DNA from: Sphingopyxis witflariensis
GTDB lineage: Bacteria; Pseudomonadota; Alphaproteobacteria; Sphingomonadales; Sphingomonadaceae
Length of the DNA: 64,000 bases
Assembly (NCBI RefSeq): GCF_002205635.1
Contig: NZ_NISJ01000001.1
Location: forward strand, 558,001 to 622,000
Direction of reading: 5' to 3'
The notes under the pieces were generated by a model. It was not told where the DNA came from. It saw only the letters and a list, made by a program, of their open reading frames with translations, and ran no database searches. The position numbers and the translations under genes were made by a program. Shown here piece by piece: positions 54,452-63,383 of the stretch (its first letter is position 1; each line of letters starts with the position of its first letter).

Positions 54452-55963
54452 TTAGGCTGATTTGTGCGCGAACGGCCGATGCCGCCGCATCCAATCGCGA
54501 CCGCGATGCCAGCTTTTCTTTAATCCGCGCTCGGCAAAGCCCTCGAACATCGCGTCGGGACTTGTCGGGTCGAGCAGTTCATTGTCGGCGATATATTCGT
54601 CGAGCGGCCCCGGGCTGACGAGATCGAGCAGTTCCAGCGAGCGTCCCTCGCCGCGCAGCGCCTCGATCGTTCCGATCAGCGAGCCGGTGTGCGCAAACTC
54701 CCGCGCGACATCCCCAGGCTCGACGTCCAGATGTTCGGCAATCAAGGTTTCGCGCAGCCGTGTGATCGTCGGTTCGACGCCGCGATTGACGGATAGCGCG
54801 GCGTCGATCGTCACGTCGCATTCGCTGTCGAGCCCCATCGATCGGTTGTTCATGTTCGACGATCCGATGCGAATCATCCGGTCGTCGACGATCGCGGTTT
54901 TGGCGTGAACGTAGATGGCCTCCCCGCCCTTGGTTCGCGGAAAATAGACGCGCAGCCGGTCGCCGCGACGCGCCTTGACGATTTCGCGCACCAGTTGCAC
55001 CCGCGCCGCGTCCATCGCCATTTGCTCGAGCCAGCCGTCGGCGGTTTGCGGCATCACCATGACGAATTCGGGCGGATCATCCTCGTTCAACCGTTCGGCG
55101 ATCGCTGCGGCGATCTTGCCGCAGGTGAAATATTGATTTTCGAAATAGATAAAGCGCTGCGCCGCGGCGATCATGTCAAGATAGAGCTGCTCGATCTCAC
55201 GGATTTCGCCGCTGTCCTGATATTGGGCGCGGGTGCGTGAAATGGCGACATCGACGCCATGGAAATCGGGCTCCAGATCATCGGGCCAATTTTCGCCATC
55301 TCCCTTCACGTCGCGTAGCGGCTTTTTCGTCGCGCGCTTCCAGCGTTCGTTTCCGAGGTCTGCGAGCGCATTGCCGACCGGCCCCGCGAGGATCATCGTC
55401 GAATCATGCCAGGGCATATAGGGCTTGCCGTTCGGGAGCGTCCGGCGTGGGTCGCCGTCGCGGTGATCGCGCGTGTCCCAGCGCGCCGCACCGACATCAA
55501 TGCCGCCGCATACCGCGAGATGATCGTCAAACACCGCGACCTTCTGATGATGGCTGCACCCCAGCGGATGCGCGCTGTCGAGGCGAAAACTGATCGCGCG
55601 GGTGATTTTCCAGCGCAGGATCATCGCGAGGATGCGCGGCACCGCGAAATGCTTGAGCCCGCCGAAATTCCAGCGAAGAATATCGATGTCGCGCCCGGGC
55701 TGGCGGTGCGCCAGTCGCAACAGGAAGTCGCCCAGCGGCTCGCCCTCGCCCCTATCGTCGGGTTTCAGGGCGATACGCGGATCAAAATCCCAGCCAATGA
55801 GGAGAATGCGTTCCTTCGCTCCCTCCATCAATCGTTCGAGCAGCGCATAATAATCGGCGGCATCGACGATCATCCGCGCCTTGTCGGCACGCGCGATGCG
55901 CCAGCAATTGCGCCCTTCTACGACGATCGGGGTCAGCTCACCGGGACTTTCATGCGCGCTCAT
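54452..55963 (-). CDS. Phospholipase D-family protein (cardiolipin synthase-like)
   Basis: A 503-residue protein with two HKD motifs: HHQKVAVFDD with GGIDVG, and HAKTAIVDD with GSSNMNNRSMGLDSE. Paired HKD sites define the phospholipase D superfamily; LLIGWDFDPR and the NGKPYMPWHDS segment resemble eukaryote-like PLD proteins found in proteobacteria. It lacks N-terminal transmembrane segments, unlike ClsA, so a soluble phosphodiesterase or transphosphatidylase is possible. ATG 55963 is preferred over an upstream GTG, as the extra 12 residues look non-coding. Confidence 0.85.
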   Translation of the reverse strand: MSAHESPGELTPIVVEGRNCWRIARADKARMIVDAADYYALLERLMEGAKERILLIGWDFDPRIALKPDDRGEGEPLGDFLLRLAHRQPGRDIDILRWNFGGLKHFAVPRILAMILRWKITRAISFRLDSAHPLGCSHHQKVAVFDDHLAVCGGIDVGAARWDTRDHRDGDPRRTLPNGKPYMPWHDSTMILAGPVGNALADLGNERWKRATKKPLRDVKGDGENWPDDLEPDFHGVDVAISRTRAQYQDSGEIREIEQLYLDMIAAAQRFIYFENQYFTCGKIAAAIAERLNEDDPPEFVMVMPQTADGWLEQMAMDAARVQLVREIVKARRGDRLRVYFPRTKGGEAIYVHAKTAIVDDRMIRIGSSNMNNRSMGLDSECDVTIDAALSVNRGVEPTITRLRETLIAEHLDVEPGDVAREFAHTGSLIGTIEALRGEGRSLELLDLVSPGPLDEYIADNELLDPTSPDAMFEGFAERGLKKSWHRGRDWMRRHRPFAHKSA

Positions 55964-56008
55964 AGCCACCGCCACGCGTGGCGGCGGCGATGGTTGCACG
56001 GGCGGACG

Positions 56009-57811
56009 TCAGGCGGCGTGGAACTGCTCGGGCGTCAGCGCCATCATCGTCTCGCTGCCCGCTTCGATCTTGCGGCGCAGCGAACCGGCGTCGGGCATGA
56101 AGCGCTCGGCGAAATGGCGCGCGGTGACCAGCTTCGCTTCGAGGAATGATTTGTCGCCGCGGCCTTCGTCGAGCGCCTTTTGCGCGGCTTCAATCATGCG
56201 GAGCCACATCAGGCCGAGCGCTACGATGCCCATGATGTGCATATAATGATGCGCGCCGGCGCCTACATTATTGGGGTTCGCCATGCCATTCTGCATGAAC
56301 CACATCGTCGCGGCCTTGAGTTCGCCATTGGCCTTTTCGAGGCTGGCGGCGAAATCGGCGAAGCCCGGCTTGTCCTTGGCCGCTGCACATTCTTCGTCGA
56401 TGATCGCAAACAGCGTCTGCACCGCGCGGCCGCCGTTTTGGGCGAGCTTGCGGCCGACAAGGTCCATCGCCTGGACACCGTTCGCGCCTTCGTAAATCAT
56501 CGTGATGCGGGCATCGCGGACATATTGGCTCATGCCCGATTCTTCGATGTAGCCGTGGCCGCCGAACACCTGCTGGGCGTTGGTCGCGACGTCATAGCCC
56601 TTGTCGGTGCCATAGCCCTTGATCACCGGGGTCAACAGGCTGACGAGATCGTCGGCGCGCTGGCGTTCTTCCTCGGTCTCGGCGACATGCGCGAGGTCGA
56701 CCTGCAAGGCGCCCCAGACGCAGAGTGCGCGCAGCCCCTCGACCGTCGCCTTGCCGTCCATCAGCATGCGGCGCACATCGGGATGCACGAACAGCGGATC
56801 GGCCTTTTCCTGCGGGTCCTGCGGCCCAGTGAGGGCGCGGCCCTGACGGCGATCCTTCGCATAGGCGACGGCGTTCTGGAACGCGATATCGGCCTGCGCG
56901 AGCCCCTGGATACCGACGCCAAGGCGCGCGGCATTCATCATGATGAACATGGCGGCGAGGCCCTTATTCTCGTCGCCGACCATCCAGCCCTTCGCCCCGT
57001 CATAGTTCATGACGCAGGTCGAATTGGCGTGAATTCCCATCTTATGTTCGATCGAGCCGCACGACAGCGTGTTGCGATCGCCCGGCGATCCGTCTTCGTT
57101 GACGAGGAACTTGGGGACAATGAACAGCGAGATGCCCTTGACGCTGTCCGGCGCGTCGGGGGTCTTTGCGAGGACGAGGTGGATGATATTTTCGGTGAGG
57201 TCATGCTCGCCCGACGAAATGAAGATTTTGGTGCCGGTGACCGCATAGCTGCCGTCACCATTCGGGACAGCACGGGTGCGGATGAGGCCGAGGTCGGTTC
57301 CGCAATGCGGCTCGGTCAGGTTCATCGTACCAGTCCATTCGCCCGACACCATCTTGGGCACATAGATGGCCTTCAACTCGTCCGAGGCCTTGACCAGAAT
57401 CGCGGCGGTCGCGCCCTGCGACAGGCCGGGATACATGGCGAAAGCCTGGTTGGCGGCGTTGCGAAACTCCTCGACGGGAAATCCGATTACATGCGGCAGA
57501 CCCTGGCCGCCGAATTCCTCCGGCGAGGTCAGCAGGCCCCAACCGGCCTCGCAATAGGCCTTATAGGCTTCCTTGAAGCCCTTGGGCGTCGTGACCGAAC
57601 CGTCGTCGTGGCGGGTGCAACCTTCGAGGTCGCCCGACTGGTTGATCGGAAAGAGGACTTCTTCGCAGAATTTGCCGGCTTCGGTCATCACCGCCTCGAT
57701 CATATCGGGGGTCGCGTTGGCGAAGCCGGGAAGATTGGCGTAACGCTCGATCCCCAGCACTTCATTGAGTTGGAACAGCGTGTCTTGAACCGGTGCGCGA
57801 TAAGCGGGCAT
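56009..57811 (-). CDS. Acyl-CoA dehydrogenase with C-terminal extension
   Basis: The 600-residue protein has the acyl-CoA dehydrogenase N-terminal and central domains (NLTEPHCGTDLGLIRTRAVP, TGTKIFISSGEHD), the catalytic Glu in ARITMIYEGANGVQAMDLVGRK, and a C-terminal domain of about 125 residues typical of the DmdC/AcdA-like class that handles medium- or long-chain or methylthio acyl-CoAs. It is followed by its own upstream MerR regulator gene at 57865, transcribed in the same direction, and is presumably controlled by it. The substrate is not certain. Confidence 0.9.
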   Translation of the reverse strand: MPAYRAPVQDTLFQLNEVLGIERYANLPGFANATPDMIEAVMTEAGKFCEEVLFPINQSGDLEGCTRHDDGSVTTPKGFKEAYKAYCEAGWGLLTSPEEFGGQGLPHVIGFPVEEFRNAANQAFAMYPGLSQGATAAILVKASDELKAIYVPKMVSGEWTGTMNLTEPHCGTDLGLIRTRAVPNGDGSYAVTGTKIFISSGEHDLTENIIHLVLAKTPDAPDSVKGISLFIVPKFLVNEDGSPGDRNTLSCGSIEHKMGIHANSTCVMNYDGAKGWMVGDENKGLAAMFIMMNAARLGVGIQGLAQADIAFQNAVAYAKDRRQGRALTGPQDPQEKADPLFVHPDVRRMLMDGKATVEGLRALCVWGALQVDLAHVAETEEERQRADDLVSLLTPVIKGYGTDKGYDVATNAQQVFGGHGYIEESGMSQYVRDARITMIYEGANGVQAMDLVGRKLAQNGGRAVQTLFAIIDEECAAAKDKPGFADFAASLEKANGELKAATMWFMQNGMANPNNVGAGAHHYMHIMGIVALGLMWLRMIEAAQKALDEGRGDKSFLEAKLVTARHFAERFMPDAGSLRRKIEAGSETMMALTPEQFHAA

Positions 57812-57864
57812 GGGGCATCTTTCTGGAAAGCAAAAGGTTGAAGGTGTTGCTCGCCTGGGGAGGC

Positions 57865-58296
57865 TCAGCCGGCCTTGTGACCAGCGTCGACTTTCTTCAC
57901 CATGTCGATGAAGCGTGACAGCTCATCTACAGCACTGTCAATATCGTCGCGCTGGCGGCGCAGCAAGCCAATACGTTGCTGGCATTTTTCGACCGTCACC
58001 TGACGCTGCAGCTTGCGGCCGTCGCCAACGTCGTAAAGGTCGATCATCTCGCGAATGTCGGCGAGGCTGAAACCCGTCCGCTTGGCGCGCAAGATCCACG
58101 CGAGCCGCGCGCGGTCGCGTTTCGAATAGATGCGCGACAATCCCTTGCGCGACGGGCTGATCAGCCCTTCATCCTCATAGAAACGCAGCGCACGAGCGGT
58201 CACGCCGAACTCGGACGACAGGTCGGTTATGCTGAAATGCTCGCGGCCCAGATGATCGGGCGTGTCGATATGGGCGTGGCCGTAGTCGTCCGTCAT
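57865..58296 (-). CDS. MerR-family regulator, LiuR-like
   Basis: A 143-residue MerR protein: winged helix FSITDLSSEFGVTARALRFYEDEGLISPSR, followed by a coiled coil and a short C-terminal effector region (no cysteine metal site). It precedes the acyl-CoA dehydrogenase gene and carries the palindrome TTGACGTGAACGTCAA in its promoter, which resembles the published LiuR/branched-chain-catabolism operator pattern (recalled, not checked). ATG 58296 is favoured; the upstream TTG at 58332 lies inside that palindrome. No ribosome site is seen and the -10 element is 7 nt from the ATG, so the mRNA may be leaderless. Confidence 0.82.
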   Translation of the reverse strand: MTDDYGHAHIDTPDHLGREHFSITDLSSEFGVTARALRFYEDEGLISPSRKGLSRIYSKRDRARLAWILRAKRTGFSLADIREMIDLYDVGDGRKLQRQVTVEKCQQRIGLLRRQRDDIDSAVDELSRFIDMVKKVDAGHKAG

Positions 58297-58303
58297 GCCG
58301 CAA

Positions 58304-58332
58304 AGACTAGTTTCCGTTGACGTGAACGTCAA
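58304..58332 (-). promoter_or_regulatory. MerR-gene promoter with TTGACGTGAACGTCAA operator
   Basis: On the minus strand, -35 TTGACG (58332-58327) and -10 TAGTCT (58309-58304) are 17 bp apart, 7 nt before the MerR ATG. The palindrome at 58317-58332 (7-bp arms, central GA) covers the -35 box, so the regulator may repress its own gene. I found no other copy of the palindrome in this window. Confidence 0.55.
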
Positions 58333-58361
58333 GGGTAAGGAACATGAGAAAAACGCGCGGT

Positions 58362-58907
58362 TCAGCCGCCGCAGGGCCGATCAATATTGCCCTGTCCATC
58401 AATGATCCGCAAGTCTCTTGCATCGGCTTCGGACCAACTGGCGCGCGGCAGCCGCAGACCGGCGAGCGAGGCGTGCTGCGGACACAATGTCGCACACGCA
58501 GCCGGCAGACTGCCGGGCAGTCGCAACTCATCCTCTTCCTCGTGCACGACAGCCTCACAGCCGGGGGCATCGGCAAAGTGCAGTCGCCAATTATCGCCGT
58601 CGCGAGTGGCCTCCCCTCGTGCGCGGCACGACAGGCCGGGGCCATAGGCCGCGGTCAGGGCAAAGCGCCACTGCCCCGCGCCATCGAGCACGACACACAT
58701 CGCGTCGCGACCAAGGTCGTGGGCGCGTTCGAAGACGCCGGTCGGCTCCGGCGCGCCGGAATGGACGATGCCGCGTTCGCGCGCCGCAACTTCCAGCGGA
58801 TTGGCGGCGTCGACCGCTTTGTCGCTCGCATCGGGCGCCGGGCGTCCGCATGCCGCGAGCAGCAGCGTCGCGAAGATCAGCGCGGCGCTAGCCTTGCGCA
58901 TCATCAT
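58362..58907 (-). CDS. Hypothetical lipoprotein overlapping hisI
   Basis: A 181-residue protein with a lipoprotein signal (LLLAACGRP, Cys about residue 20) and a cysteine-containing globular part ([54 protein letters not shown]). No family recognised. Its start lies inside the 3' end of hisI, overlapping by 20 bp, so it is probably co-transcribed with hisI. Six or more cysteines suggest disulfides in the periplasm. Confidence 0.7.
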   Translation of the reverse strand: MMMRKASAALIFATLLLAACGRPAPDASDKAVDAANPLEVAARERGIVHSGAPEPTGVFERAHDLGRDAMCVVLDGAGQWRFALTAAYGPGLSCRARGEATRDGDNWRLHFADAPGCEAVVHEEEDELRLPGSLPAACATLCPQHASLAGLRLPRASWSEADARDLRIIDGQGNIDRPCGG

Positions 58908-59268
58908 CCAGGAAGGCCAAGCGGCCGTCGGCTTCGACCCGGCGATAGAAGCACGATCTGCGCCCAGTGTGGCAGGCTGGGCCTGCAGGCGTCACACGCA
59001 GCAAGAGAGCATCCTGATCGCAATCGACGCGCATCTCGACCATCGTGAGCCCGTTGCCCGAGGTTTCGCCCTTGCGCCACATGGCCGCGCGCGACCGCGA
59101 CCAGAAATGCGCCTGTCCCGTTTGCTGGGTCAGCGCGATCGCTTCGGCGTTCATATGTGCGACCATCAGCAACACGCCGGTATCGGCATCGGTAACGATC
59201 GCGGTCACCAGCCCGGAGGCGTCGAAACGCGGAGAAAACAGGTCGGTGCGGTCGCGTTGATCATCCAT
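58888..59268 (-). CDS. hisI: Phosphoribosyl-AMP cyclohydrolase
   Basis: HisI opens the adenine ring of phosphoribosyl-AMP in histidine synthesis. The 126-residue monofunctional protein has the core motif [28 protein letters not shown] and the zinc/magnesium cysteine and Asp site [10 protein letters not shown] with [13 protein letters not shown]. It lacks the HisE domain of the fused enzyme, so hisE must be elsewhere. It overlaps the following lipoprotein gene by 20 bp. Confidence 0.95.
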   Translation of the reverse strand: MDDQRDRTDLFSPRFDASGLVTAIVTDADTGVLLMVAHMNAEAIALTQQTGQAHFWSRSRAAMWRKGETSGNGLTMVEMRVDCDQDALLLRVTPAGPACHTGRRSCFYRRVEADGRLAFLDDDAQG

Positions 59269-59414
59269 AATCCGCGCTTTAGAGCAGGAAGAAAGCCCCT
59301 GTCACCCACTGGTTGATCGCCCTGCGAAAAGAAGGGGGAATATGGGGGGCGACATTTGCGATTACCGTCCCTATATGCGCCCCAGTCACTGCCCCCCCTA
59401 GCTGCTGGACTGAC

Positions 59415-60872
59415 ATGCTCACCACTCATCCTTTCGATGACGACAAACTCCGCGAAGAGTGTGGCGTCTTTGGTATTCATGGCGCCGATAGCGCCGCCGC
59501 CGTCGTGGCACTGGGGCTTCATGCCCTGCAACATCGTGGTCAGGAGGCCGCGGGCGTTACCGCCTTTGACGGCAAGGATTTCCACACCCATCGCGCAATG
59601 GGGCATGTCGCGGGCAATTTCGACCGCGACGACATCATGCGTCAACTCGAGGGCGCCTCGTCGATCGGACATGTCCGCTATTCGACGACCGGCGAAACCG
59701 CGCTGCGCAACGTCCAGCCGCTGTACGCCGACCTCGCCACCGGCGGCTTCGCGATCGCGCATAACGGCAATATTTCCAATGCGACGGCGCTGAAGAAGGT
59801 GCTCGTCCGCCGCGGTTCGATTTTTCAATCGACCAGCGATACCGAGGTGATCATTCACCTCGTCGCGACGTCGAAATATCGCACTTTGCTCGATCGCTTC
59901 ATCGACGCGCTGAAGCAGGTCGAGGGCGCCTATTCGCTGGTCTGCCTGACCGCCGAGGGCATGATCGGCTGCCGCGATCCGTTGGGCATCCGCCCGCTGG
60001 TCATCGGCAAGCTTGGCGATGCCTTTATCTTTGCATCGGAAAGTGTTGCGCTCGACGTCGTCGGCGCCGAATTCCTCCGCTCGGTCGAACCCGGCGAACT
60101 GGTCATCGTCCGCGACGGCGAACTGACCTCGCACCGTCCGTTCGCCGAGCGCCCCGCGCGCCCGTGCATTTTCGAGTATGTCTATTTCTCGCGCCCCGAT
60201 TCGATCGTCGATGGCACGAGCGTCTATTCGGTGCGCAAGGCGATCGGCGCCGAACTGGCGCGCGAAAATCCGGTCGAAGCCGACCTGATCATTCCTGTCC
60301 CCGATTCGGGCACCCCCGCGGCGCTCGGCTATGCGCAGGAATCGGGCATTCCCTTCGAACTTGGCATCATTCGTTCGCACTATGTCGGACGCACCTTCAT
60401 CCAGCCAGGTGACAAGGTCCGCCATCTGGGCGTCAAACTGAAGCATAATGCCAATAAGGCGCTGATTGCCGGCAAGCGCATCGTGCTGATCGACGATTCG
60501 ATCGTGCGCGGCACAACCAGCCTGAAAATCGTCCAGATGATGCGCGATGCCGGTGCGGCCGAGGTGCATATGCGCATCGCCAGCCCGCCAACGCAGCACA
60601 GCTGCTTCTATGGTGTCGACACGCCCGAGCGCGCCAAGCTGCTCGCGGCGCAGATGACAGTCGACCAGATGGCGAATTTCATCAACGCGGACAGTCTGGC
60701 GTTCGTCACGATCGACGGGCTCTATCGCGCACTCGGCGAGGTCAAGCGCAACGATGATGGCCCGCAATATTGCGACGCCTGCTTCACCGGCGACTATCCG
60801 ACCACGTTGACCGATTTCGACGAGCATAGTCTCGAAGACCAATTTTCGATGCTTGCCGAACGGGTTGTCTGA
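59415..60872 (+). CDS. purF: Amidophosphoribosyltransferase (Fe-S type)
   Basis: PurF makes phosphoribosylamine from PRPP and glutamine, the first committed step of purine synthesis. The 485-residue protein has the N-terminal Ntn glutaminase with nucleophile Cys16 (EECGVFG, preceded by a removable leader), the PRPP motif VLIDDSIVRGTTS, and cysteines in RPCIFEYVYF, HSCFYGVDT and YCDACFTG that match the [4Fe-4S] ligands of the B. subtilis-type enzyme. ATG 59415 has only a weak ribosome site. The SDR gene starts 4 bp after its stop. Confidence 0.95.
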   Translation: MLTTHPFDDDKLREECGVFGIHGADSAAAVVALGLHALQHRGQEAAGVTAFDGKDFHTHRAMGHVAGNFDRDDIMRQLEGASSIGHVRYSTTGETALRNVQPLYADLATGGFAIAHNGNISNATALKKVLVRRGSIFQSTSDTEVIIHLVATSKYRTLLDRFIDALKQVEGAYSLVCLTAEGMIGCRDPLGIRPLVIGKLGDAFIFASESVALDVVGAEFLRSVEPGELVIVRDGELTSHRPFAERPARPCIFEYVYFSRPDSIVDGTSVYSVRKAIGAELARENPVEADLIIPVPDSGTPAALGYAQESGIPFELGIIRSHYVGRTFIQPGDKVRHLGVKLKHNANKALIAGKRIVLIDDSIVRGTTSLKIVQMMRDAGAAEVHMRIASPPTQHSCFYGVDTPERAKLLAAQMTVDQMANFINADSLAFVTIDGLYRALGEVKRNDDGPQYCDACFTGDYPTTLTDFDEHSLEDQFSMLAERVV

Positions 60873-60876
60873 CACA

Positions 60877-61611
60877 ATGACCAATGTGACTGAAGAATTG
60901 GCGGGCCAGGTTGCGCTCGTCACCGGGGCGAGCCGTGGCATCGGCGAGGCGATCGCCGAATCGCTCGCTGCACGCGGTGCACATGTTGTCATCACCGCAC
61001 GCACCGCGGGCGGCCTCGAGGCACTCGAAGACCGCATCCACGAACGCGGTGGCAGCGCGACGATCGCCCCGCTCGACCTGACCGACGGCGACAGCGTCGC
61101 CCGCCTTGCCAGCGCGATGGCCGAACGCTGGCAAAAGCTCGACATGCTCGTGCTCAACGCCGCGATGCTGGGAACGCTAACTCCCGTCGCCGCGATCGAC
61201 GGCAAGGAATTCAACAAACTGCTGACGCTGAACTTGATCGCGCAGCAGGCACTGATCGCCAATTTCGACCCGCTGCTCCGCCGCTCCGAGAAGGGCCGCC
61301 TGCTCGCACTGTCCAGCAGCCTCGCCCGCGAACCGCGCGCCTATTGGGGCGCCTATGCGGCGTCGAAGGCGGCGTTCGAGACGCTGGTGACGAGCTATGG
61401 CGCCGAAATGCGGAATATCTCGACCGTGCGCACCGCGATCCTCGATCCCGGCGGTACGCGCACGCAGATGCGCGCGCGCGCCTATCCCGGTGAAGATGCA
61501 CAGAGCATCAAGGAGCCGGCGGCGGTCGGCGAATTTGTCGCCCAGCTGATGGTCGATGGCTTTGACAGCACCGCCTTTCACGTCCTGCCCAAGGTGATGG
61601 AACAAGCTTAA
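60877..61611 (+). CDS. Short-chain dehydrogenase/reductase
   Basis: A 244-residue classical SDR: NAD(P)-binding TGASRGIGEAIAESLAARG at residues 16-34, the NAA motif in LVLNAAMLG, active-site Ser in LALSSSLA and YxxxK as YAASKAA. It lies 4 bp after purF, so it is in the same operon, although its substrate is unknown and no link to purine synthesis is evident. It resembles the YdfG-like or oxoacyl reductase-type SDRs only in general. Confidence 0.88.
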   Translation: MTNVTEELAGQVALVTGASRGIGEAIAESLAARGAHVVITARTAGGLEALEDRIHERGGSATIAPLDLTDGDSVARLASAMAERWQKLDMLVLNAAMLGTLTPVAAIDGKEFNKLLTLNLIAQQALIANFDPLLRRSEKGRLLALSSSLAREPRAYWGAYAASKAAFETLVTSYGAEMRNISTVRTAILDPGGTRTQMRARAYPGEDAQSIKEPAAVGEFVAQLMVDGFDSTAFHVLPKVMEQA

Positions 61612-61671
61612 CGCGATTTTTGCTTTCCTGTGCTACGCGATCCGCTGAATATGGGTTGCAAAGGCTTTGGA

Positions 61672-62055
61672 ATGACCAACAATATCGTGCGCCCGGCGGT
61701 TGCCGCCGTGGCTGGCATTTTCGTTGCTTTCGGGCTGATCTGGCTCGCCCAATATGTCGGCAGCGAATTTGCGCCCGCCGAATATGACGTCGCAACGGGT
61801 GAAATACTGATCCCGCTCGGATCGACGATCGCACTGTTCATTGGCTGGTTCATCGGTGCATTTGCAGGCGGATGGCTGGCCATGCGCGCATCGGGCGGGA
61901 CCGGCGCTGGCTGGGTCGTTGCAGGCTCCGTGATCGGTGCGGCGATTTATACCGCGACCGACTTTTCCGATGCCTGGTGGATCATGGCACTCGGCACTCT
62001 TATTCCGCTGACCGCAGCCTGGCTGGCGCAGCGCGCGACGGCCATCGCGGAATAG
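61672..62055 (+). CDS. Small hydrophobic membrane protein
   Basis: A 127-residue protein with four hydrophobic segments, the first being VRPAVAAVAGIFVAFGLIWLAQYVG-like in two blocks, then IALFIGWFIGAFAGGWLAMR, GWVVAGSVIGAAIYTA and WWIMALGTLIPLTAAWLA. No known family is recognised. AAAGG lies 7 nt before ATG 61672; an ATG at 61651 is the alternative. It is followed by family E and F elements. Confidence 0.7.
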   Translation: MTNNIVRPAVAAVAGIFVAFGLIWLAQYVGSEFAPAEYDVATGEILIPLGSTIALFIGWFIGAFAGGWLAMRASGGTGAGWVVAGSVIGAAIYTATDFSDAWWIMALGTLIPLTAAWLAQRATAIAE

Positions 62056-62062
62056 AAGCGCG

Positions 62063-62151
62063 TCTTGCGAGGAGCATAGCGATACGGCAATCTCCAGCCA
62101 TCGTCATGCTTGAACGGACGCTGGAGATTGCTTCGCTACGGCTCGCAATGA
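62063..62151. repeat. Palindromic intergenic repeat, family E (copy 3)
   Basis: Starts TCTTGCGAGGAGCATAGCG and ends GCTCGCAATGA with inner CAATCTCCAGC / GCTGGAGATTG-like arms. It is 89 bp, with one base lost in the left end. As at 37325-37540, a family F hairpin follows in the same order. Confidence 0.75.
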
Positions 62152-62164
62152 CGAGACCTAATTG

Positions 62165-62190
62165 GCGGCCCCCGCCTTCGCGGGGGCGAC
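62165..62190. terminator. Family F hairpin, terminator-like
   Basis: GCCCCCGC (62168-62175) pairs with GCGGGGGC (62180-62187) around a 4-nt loop CTTC. It lies 4 bp from the stop of the minus-strand serine hydrolase gene. The sequence CCTTCGCGGGGGCGACG is shared with the hairpin at 37507-37540. Confidence 0.6.
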
Positions 62191-62193
62191 GCC

Positions 62194-63366
62194 TTATTTC
62201 GCTTCCTTGTCCACCGCGGCCTGCACGGTCTTGTAAAAGGCCTCGCGCGCGGTGCCGACGCCTTCGGGATCCGTCGCGGTCGGCCAGTTTCCGTTCGATG
62301 CGATCACCAGCTTGCGCTTGGGATCGATGAAGATGCCCTGCCCAAAAATGCCCTGCGCGGCAAAGCTGCCATCGTCGTTGGTCCACCATTGATAGCCATA
62401 TCCGCGACCGGGGATGTCGATCCCGGCCTGCTTGGTCGTCGCCGCGGCCAGCCAGCCGTCGGGCAGGACCGACTTGCCGCCGGCAACGCCGCCGCCGAGG
62501 ATGAACTGACCGAAGCGCGCATAATCCTTGAGACTCGCCGATACGCAGCAGCCGCTGATTTCATGCCCCGTCGCGCCGAGCATCCACACCGCGTCCTGCT
62601 CCATCCCATAGGGTCGCCAGACCTTTTCGGACAGATAGTCCGACAGGCTCTTGCCCGTCGCGCTCGACACGAGAACACCGATCAAATTGGTTTCGCCGGT
62701 CTTGTAGACCCATTTCGATCCTGCGGGTGCTTCGCGCGGCAAGGTCTTCATATAGCTGACGGTTATGTCTTCGCCTGCCACCGGCTTTTGCAGGTTGAAC
62801 AGCGCGACGTCCGATTTCGGATCGGTGTAGTCCTCGTTCCATTTGACCCCCGACGTCATCGTCAGCAATTGCTCGACGCTGACATCATCATAGGCGGAGC
62901 CCTTCAGACCCGGGATATAGACGGTCACCTTGTCGTCGAGGCTCTTGATATAGCCATCCTTCACCGCCGCGCCGACGAGGGTCGAAGTGAAGCTTTTCGC
63001 AACCGAGAAGCTGGTCCAGCGATCAGCGGGCCCGAAACCGAGCGCATATTTTTCCAGCCGGATCTTGCCGTCCTGAACGATGACCAGCCCGGCGTTGCGC
63101 TGCTTTGCCATATGGGCGTCCACGTCGATGCCAAGGTCGATCGGCTTGCCTTCGGGGAGCGGAAAGACCGAATTGCCCGCGCGGATCGTATTGACCACGA
63201 CCTTGGGGACTTTTTCCATCGAGCGGAAAGCAGCGTCGCGTTGGTCCTGGCTCCAAAACAGCACATTTTGATCCTTTGGCAGATTTTCGGTCGTCTGGGT
63301 CGGCGCGGGCGCACTGCATCCCGCCGTCGCTGCACACAGCAGCGCCGCCGCCAAATATCTTCGCAT
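62194..63366 (-). CDS. Beta-lactamase-family serine hydrolase (lipoprotein)
   Basis: The 390-residue protein has a lipoprotein signal (ATAGCSAP, Cys about residue 17) and a class C beta-lactamase/penicillin-binding-like domain with the catalytic Ser-x-x-Lys as SFSVAKSFTS, the YxN-equivalent KTGETNLIGV and the substrate-binding region YGYQWWTND. These proteins are often esterases or D-amino peptidases; hydrolysis of beta-lactams is not implied. GGAGAG precedes ATG 63366. It is divergent from nothing nearby and lies 17 bp from the next minus-strand gene's stop, so may be in operon with it. Confidence 0.85.
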   Translation of the reverse strand: MRRYLAAALLCAATAGCSAPAPTQTTENLPKDQNVLFWSQDQRDAAFRSMEKVPKVVVNTIRAGNSVFPLPEGKPIDLGIDVDAHMAKQRNAGLVIVQDGKIRLEKYALGFGPADRWTSFSVAKSFTSTLVGAAVKDGYIKSLDDKVTVYIPGLKGSAYDDVSVEQLLTMTSGVKWNEDYTDPKSDVALFNLQKPVAGEDITVSYMKTLPREAPAGSKWVYKTGETNLIGVLVSSATGKSLSDYLSEKVWRPYGMEQDAVWMLGATGHEISGCCVSASLKDYARFGQFILGGGVAGGKSVLPDGWLAAATTKQAGIDIPGRGYGYQWWTNDDGSFAAQGIFGQGIFIDPKRKLVIASNGNWPTATDPEGVGTAREAFYKTVQAAVDKEAK

Positions 63367-63383
63367 GTATCTCTCTCCCAATT

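Noticed and set aside
56180..57841. A 553-codon open frame antisense to the acyl-CoA dehydrogenase
   Set aside because: Shadow of the dehydrogenase codon bias; no domain visible.
58297..58332. An N-terminal extension of the MerR protein starting at TTG 58332
   Set aside because: The TTG is part of the operator palindrome and the -35 box, so translation from there is unlikely.
59313..59414. An upstream start for purF at 59313
   Set aside because: The N-terminal Cys of Ntn hydrolases must lie near the start; ATG 59415 puts it at residue 16 after a short leader.
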